From positions 682,001 to 746,000 of the forward strand of contig JAWHQI010000023.1 in assembly GCA_033032865.1 (NCBI GenBank): DNA of 64,000 nt, written 5' to 3'. Of the stretch, positions 59,661 through 64,000 are shown one piece after another. The notes under the pieces were generated by a model. The model was not told where the DNA came from. It searched no databases and saw nothing but the letters and a program-made list of their open reading frames with translations. Position numbers and translations under genes: made by a program. Every line of letters begins with the position of its first letter. Within the stretch, counting starts at the first letter, position 1. Source of the stretch: Dactylorhiza incarnata. Taxonomy: Eukaryota; Streptophyta; Magnoliopsida; Asparagales; Orchidaceae.

Positions 59661-59672
59661 CGGGATGTTACA

Positions 59673-59738
59673 CACTTCACCTCTGTCGAGGTCGAAGTTG
59701 CCCGCAAAAAGATCATGGAAAATACCGTCGAAGTCGTG
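59673..59738 (+). pseudogene. Last visible piece of the gene B homologue
   Basis: 66 bases that continue the host frame after the solo LTR ('FTSVEVEVARKKIMENTVEV'), then cut by the next element at 59739. Confidence 0.5.
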
Positions 59739-61456
59739 TGAAAGTGCACATTGTGCCTCTGAGTATACTCTAGAGGAGGGGTGAACAGAGATTTAAAAAT
59801 TATTTCTATCCTATTTATGTAAACACAATAAAATACTAAGTATTATGCTTCAACAATTCCACACACAGAATAAAATAAGTGTTGTTAAGTAAAGCAGGAA
59901 ATTAGTAAAATAAATGGGACAGCACAAAAAATCACATCAAAGACACACAAGAATTTTATAGTGGTTCCCAAAAATATGGGTACTCCACTCTTCTACCACC
60001 TGGTAGGAATGCACCACCTGTGCTCGAGTCTTTTGATAAGGAGACTCTTAGAACCAATGATCTTTTGATAAGGAGATCATGAACCAACCAGATCTTTTGA
60101 TAAGGAGATCTTGAACCACATATCTTTTGATAAGGAGATCTTGAACCACAGATCTTTTGCTAAGGAGATCTTGAACCACTGAATCCTTTGGAAGATGGAT
60201 TCTTAAAACTCTTTACAGTTGAGAATGAGAAGGAGAAAGAAGAAGAAGGATTATGTTCTCAAAATTCTTTTGAAGCCTGTCTCAAGTTCAGCTTTTGTAT
60301 TCTTTCACTGGATCTGCTGACGATGAACTCCTGCTTATGATTGTGATGATTTGCAGGAGCTATGTTTTGTCAGATCCATTCTGTTTTCTTCTGATTGAAA
60401 TCTAGCTGCTATGAGATATTGATGAAGAGAAGCATTCAGTTGATCTATTCTAAGAGAGAGAGCAGTTCTTATTTTTCACTCATTTTGTCTCTATTAGGGT
60501 CCAGAAGGAAGAAGAAGAAGTGGAAGCACTAATCGAAAAACTGAAGCAGATAGTGATGAATGCTCTATGTTTCTCTCTTCTCTCTTCCTATTTATTATCC
60601 ATGTTTAATTTTGAATTCTATTCCTCTTTTAGATTGTCCTAAAAAGGCATAATCTTCGCCAATTACTCCTTTCTTTCTTTTCTCACGACCCGTCTGCCAG
60701 CTGTTTTGATCCTTTCCAAGAAAGCTTTTCATGTCTTCTTTACTGCTCCTTTCTATTCTAGGCAATAAATAAGCCGTTGTAGAGATGTCTTTAGAACTGT
60801 GGGCCCTCAGAGAGAGTGCAAAAGGAACATCTGAAAAGATTTCCTTTTCAAACTCTATTCGACGCTGCGTCGATTTCATCTTCTCTCTTATCGACGCACC
60901 TTCGAGTTCTTGTAAGAGTAGCTTCGAATTCCTTCTTGCTATGATTAAACCCTGATGTCGACGTTATATCGATTTCTTATCAACGCAACCGTCGAGTTGA
61001 AGGCTTGGCTTTGAACTTCACCATCTGCATCGAATTGTAGTCGAAGTTGCGTCGACTTTAGATGGCTTCGACAGATTCTTCCTTCTGCGTTAAGTTGAAG
61101 TCGAAGCTGCGTCGACTTATAATGATACTTCGACATGGTCATTTCATCTACGTCGATATCCTTTCGACGTAGCGTAGACTTGATCTATTTCGACAGAGAG
61201 GTTGAGTTGCTTGGACTTCTAGTCTAAGTTACGTCGACATGAAGTCAAAGTTGCGTCGAATACCATTCGACGCAAATGTTAACTCAACCCAATTTTGTTC
61301 TTGTCTTGCTCTGGTCTTTACACTCCAAGTTGTGTGTGATATCCTAAGATATCTAATGACCAAATTACCCTCACTATACAATGGGTAATTAAAACCTAAG
61401 AGTTAAAATTACTTTAGATAATTTGTTAAGTTAAATATAAGGAGTTTATCCCAACA
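59739..61456 (-). repeat. 3' LTR of the last SIRE-like element
   Basis: About 1718 bases. It starts with the CTCTAGAGGAGGGGTGAACAG motif, a version of the G-tract plus TGAATAG seen in the other elements. Hairpin at 59991-60009. Tandem CTTTTGATAAGGAGATCTTG units of about 30 bases at 60028-60180. GCGTCGA/TCGACGC array at 60858-61275. Confidence 0.75.
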
Positions 61457-61911
61457 ATCTCTCCCAATTTATCTTAACAAATTTTACAGTCTTGGTTAAA
61501 TTAATTTTACACAATCTTTCACATAATCAGAATTACATGCAAGACAACATAGACAATATAAGTATGATAGGATGAAATCACAGAACATTTCATATATTGT
61601 CAAATAAGTTATATTGTTCACCATACCACATTCTGTTTGACTTTCCTTAGAGGATATAGACAGAGATACCTGAATGTCATTGATCCTTCTCAGGAGTTTT
61701 TTTCTTGAAAATACTTTTGAAGTTACCTTCCTTGAAGGAAATGCAATTGGTTCATTTTCTTCTTCAGCATCATTGCCTTTAGGAAGCTCCCCCTGAGTTT
61801 GTGCATTCTCCTCAGCATCCTGGGCAGCTTCCTGAGCAATTTTTGCAACCTCATCTAGAAGAAGATTATCTACAGGGAGCTCCCCCTGAGTTGATGGAAG
61901 CGCCCCCTGAT

Positions 61912-63360
61912 TTACTCTAGGCAGTGCTTCATTATCTTGTGATGGATCTTCAAGAGGACTTTATGATGCTCTTCCTGAACATTTGCAATAGGACTCACTG
62001 TTTGAAATATAGTAAGTGTATTAGGGTTCTCCTCTGTTCTATCCTTCACTTGGTTAACCTTTCCTGGGACTAATCTGTCCTCCTCCTGAATATCCCCCCT
62101 TCTTAACCTTGCTGGCAAGTGAGGTTAAGAAATCATTTGTCACCAAGGAGGAGGAAATGAACTCTTTAAGATCTTGAAGAGATTTCTTTGAATCTAGTAG
62201 TTCAGACTCCATCTGGGAGTACTTCTTTTCAAATCTTCTTGATTGAGTAGCTAGAAGATCAGCAAAGGTGCTAGTGGCTAGCCCTACTGCTTTTGAGATG
62301 ACTAGCTCAAGGTCAATTAGAGGGATAGGTGTGGTAGATATAGGAGGTCGTGGTGGAAAGTCTTCTTGGATAGGAGAGAGTGTATGATAGACTTCTGGAG
62401 AGATATGTAATGATGGTGGTGGTGGAGGAGCAGACTGAGTGTCTGAGATGATAGTGGATGGTTGATGATGTTGTTGTTGAGGAATGTGAGGTGTTGGCTC
62501 TGGTACTGCAGTAAATGGGATGGATTGGAGGTTTTGTTATTGTTGTTGTTGGGGAGTACTTTTCTGTTATTGTTGAGGAGAAGGTTGTGCTGGAATAACA
62601 TCCTATGGGAGACCTGAGACAGTATCCTATGGAGTTGGAGATGGAGGAGGTGAAGATACAACTTGACCAGGCTTTAAAATCTGCCTGGTCCACTTTGAGA
62701 AGATTCCTATGTTGATTCCTTTTCTTGGAGGAATATGCACTTCTTTTGATTTGCACACTGCAGGGTAGTGCTGGAGAAGTATTTGACTCATAATCCTCAT
62801 ATAAGCATTTTCCTTATGAGTGTACTTGTGCCCAATCAATTTCAGGAGGCATCTCCCCCACTTTATCTTTTTCTTTAGAACAAGAGCTCCCATTATTTGG
62901 AGCTGCTCTTTGGAATGACATCATGAGCAGAGATTTTGTAGAGCAACACCTTCCCTACAATGTCTGCAAGAAATCTGTATTCTTCCCCAAGGTCAATCTT
63001 CTTTAGGTTGATTGCCTTCTCCTTGCTGAATTTCATAATTTGCAATGCCCAGTTGGTCTCTTCTGCTGAAAGTTCATCAGTATCACTACCAGATGGTAGA
63101 TCATATGTTTGAGTTAACATCTCCTCTGTAATGTTGATGGCAGTCTCATATATGTTTCCATTTATGGAGCCATCATCTCCTTTGTGAAAGTTGTCCTTTA
63201 ACTCTGTCAATTCAATGTCCAATATCTTACACCTTGTAGATATTAGTTTGGTTAAACCAGCATCTTGAAATAAGCCAAGGATGGCTTTGAAGCTTTCTGG
63301 TGCAGCACTAAAAGAATCGACATCCACATCAAAGCCAAAGTTCACTTTTGGTGGAGCCAT
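61912..63360 (-). pseudogene. SIRE-type env-like ORF, frameshift and stops
   Basis: The 155-residue first piece (63360-62893, 'MAPPKVNFGFDVDVDSF', ending 'DIVGKVLLYKISAHDVIPK') resembles the plant 'putative transposon protein' domain (Transposase_32 type) seen in env-like ORFs of SIRE elements. A frameshift at about 62893 leads into 62893-62627 ('LLKLIGHKYTHKENAYMRIM'). Beyond this come four in-frame stops over about 40 codons, each one C-to-T change from a Gln codon, within a Pro/Gln-rich linker. A helical segment follows ('ATSTFADLLATQSRRFEKK', 'SELLDSKKSLQDLKEF'). The domain order (globular, proline-rich, coiled coil) fits SIRE env-like proteins, whose role is unproven. Extra polypurine-like tracts continue to 61788. 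Confidence 0.6.
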
Positions 63361-64000
63361 CTATTTTAGGTACCTGCAAACACAAGAGAAAATGAGAGAG
63401 GTAGAGAGAGACAAGGATGCAAGAGAGCTGGAGAAGAAGAGAGATAGAGAGCAAGGAGAGGAAAAATTCGAAAGCCTACATGATTCGATGCTGAAGTTGC
63501 TTTAAAAGAATATGATTCATCGCAACTTAAGGTTTAGGTCGACGCACCGTCGATAAAAATTAGTATTTGGCGCACAAAAATATATCGAGATTGCTTCTAG
63601 AAGCAACTCTGCGCGCGCTGTTATATCGACGTTGCGTCGATTAACATTCGACGCAACTTTGAGATCGTTCAACAATTCTTAAGTTGACGTAGTGATGTCG
63701 ACGTTGCGTCGAGTTATAATTATCGCGACCTCAAATTTGATCAGCGACAACTAAGTCGACGCATGCATCAATATGAACTTGATGATGCGTCGAATGGCAT
63801 TCGAATCATTCGCTTCGATTGGCTCTTGGCGCTTGCGTCGAATAGAACCCGACGATACATTGAATTCTATTCGACGCAATTATGAATAAATAGTTCTATT
63901 TTCTTAGAAAATTCTTGTTGTTTTTCCCAGCAATGATGTTTATTGGAAATAGTGACTATGCTATTAATTTTATGAACAATAAAGATAACAAGGGAATTTT
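63361..64000 (-). other. Upstream of the env-like ORF: GCGTCGA array
   Basis: Contains a second cluster of GTCGACG / GCGTCGA motifs at 63538-63885, matching the LTR array of the same element. No ORF is seen. The purine-rich AGAGAGA tract at 63385-63470 is low complexity. Confidence 0.6.

Larger units (their letters stand above)
51399..59672 (-). mobile_element. Solo LTR of chromovirus type (3.3 kb), split by a nested element
   Basis: Minus-strand termini TGTAACATCCCG and GGGGTTTACA. Flanks CACAT (51394-51398) and CACTT (59673-59677) fit a 5-base target duplication with one change, and the host coding sequence continues in frame across it. Without the nested element at 52154-57128 and its duplicated target it measures about 3.3 kb. 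No internal genes are present, so it is a single LTR left by recombination between two. It carries two tandem arrays and a terminal hairpin. Confidence 0.7.
59739..64000 (-). mobile_element. SIRE-like Ty1/copia element with env-like ORF, leaves the window
   Basis: The left LTR spans about 59739-61456 (TGAAAG start by analogy with the 40762 element; CCAACA end). A polypurine tract AATTGGGAGAGAT on the minus strand is at 61457-61470. The interior carries an env-like pseudogene. Gag and pol, if present, lie beyond base 64000. Extra G-rich tracts (CAGGGGGAGCT on the minus strand, 61788-61900) recall the multiple polypurine tracts of SIRE elements. Confidence 0.75.

Noticed and set aside
62313..62756. 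Ser/Thr-rich minus-strand ORF of 147 codons
   Set aside because: It is a shifted reading of the Pro/Gln-rich linker of the env-like ORF; the conserved helical sequence lies in another frame.

Overview
The window is plant nuclear DNA made almost entirely of nested LTR retrotransposons. Every recognisable protein is transposon-derived: Ty3/gypsy Athila-type gag-pol, Ty1/copia gag-pol, SIRE-like gag and env-like remnants, and the plant 'putative gypsy-type transposon' (PF04195-like) domain. I see no host gene, rRNA, tRNA or CRISPR array. This fits a large, repeat-rich plant genome; the species cannot be read from the sequence.

Left part. 1-4070 holds a cassette on the minus strand: two intron-containing ORFs, each with its own TATA box (gene A with a coiled coil, 1761-3042; gene B with the PF04195-like domain, 1-1285), next to what looks like a plus-strand LTR end. 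In known Tat-lineage Ty3/gypsy elements, extra ORFs of this sort lie antisense to gag-pol. 4071-12267 is a degenerate element tail followed by a very long LTR-like block (5353-12267, TGTAACATCC to TCTTACA) with two tandem-repeat arrays. 12268-33929 is an Athila-type element on the minus strand: 5' LTR 32534-33929, tRNA-Asp-type primer site, gag, protease, RT, RNase H, integrase, env-like ORF. Two younger elements split it: a scrambled LTR element (15120-18562, target duplication CCGTG) and a gag-only SIRE-like element (20129-28278, target duplication AGAAT).

Right part. From 33930 to 59738 the backbone is a second, plus-strand, decayed copy of the gene A/gene B cassette. Its gene B is cut three times: by a Ty1/copia element (36600-51093, GACAC), by a solo LTR (51399-59672, CACAT/CACTT) and by a SIRE-like element that leaves the window (59739 onward). 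The copia element carries another SIRE-like element inside its integrase (40762-47185, TAGGT/TTGGT). The solo LTR carries a further one (52154-57128, CTGCC). Nesting depth reaches three and gives a relative order of insertion.

Most unusual pattern. Each LTR family carries its own dense array of a short, CpG-containing, self-complementary-type motif in an otherwise AT-rich LTR: CGTCGA types in four families, GCTAGCGC in one, ACACGGCCGTGT in the Athila. In three SIRE-like elements a second array of the same motif sits inside the element, between gag and the env-like end where both can be seen. Three SIRE-like families also share a hairpin-containing LTR module. No functional protein system beyond transposons is seen, and most reading frames are broken, often by changes that look like C-to-T decay.
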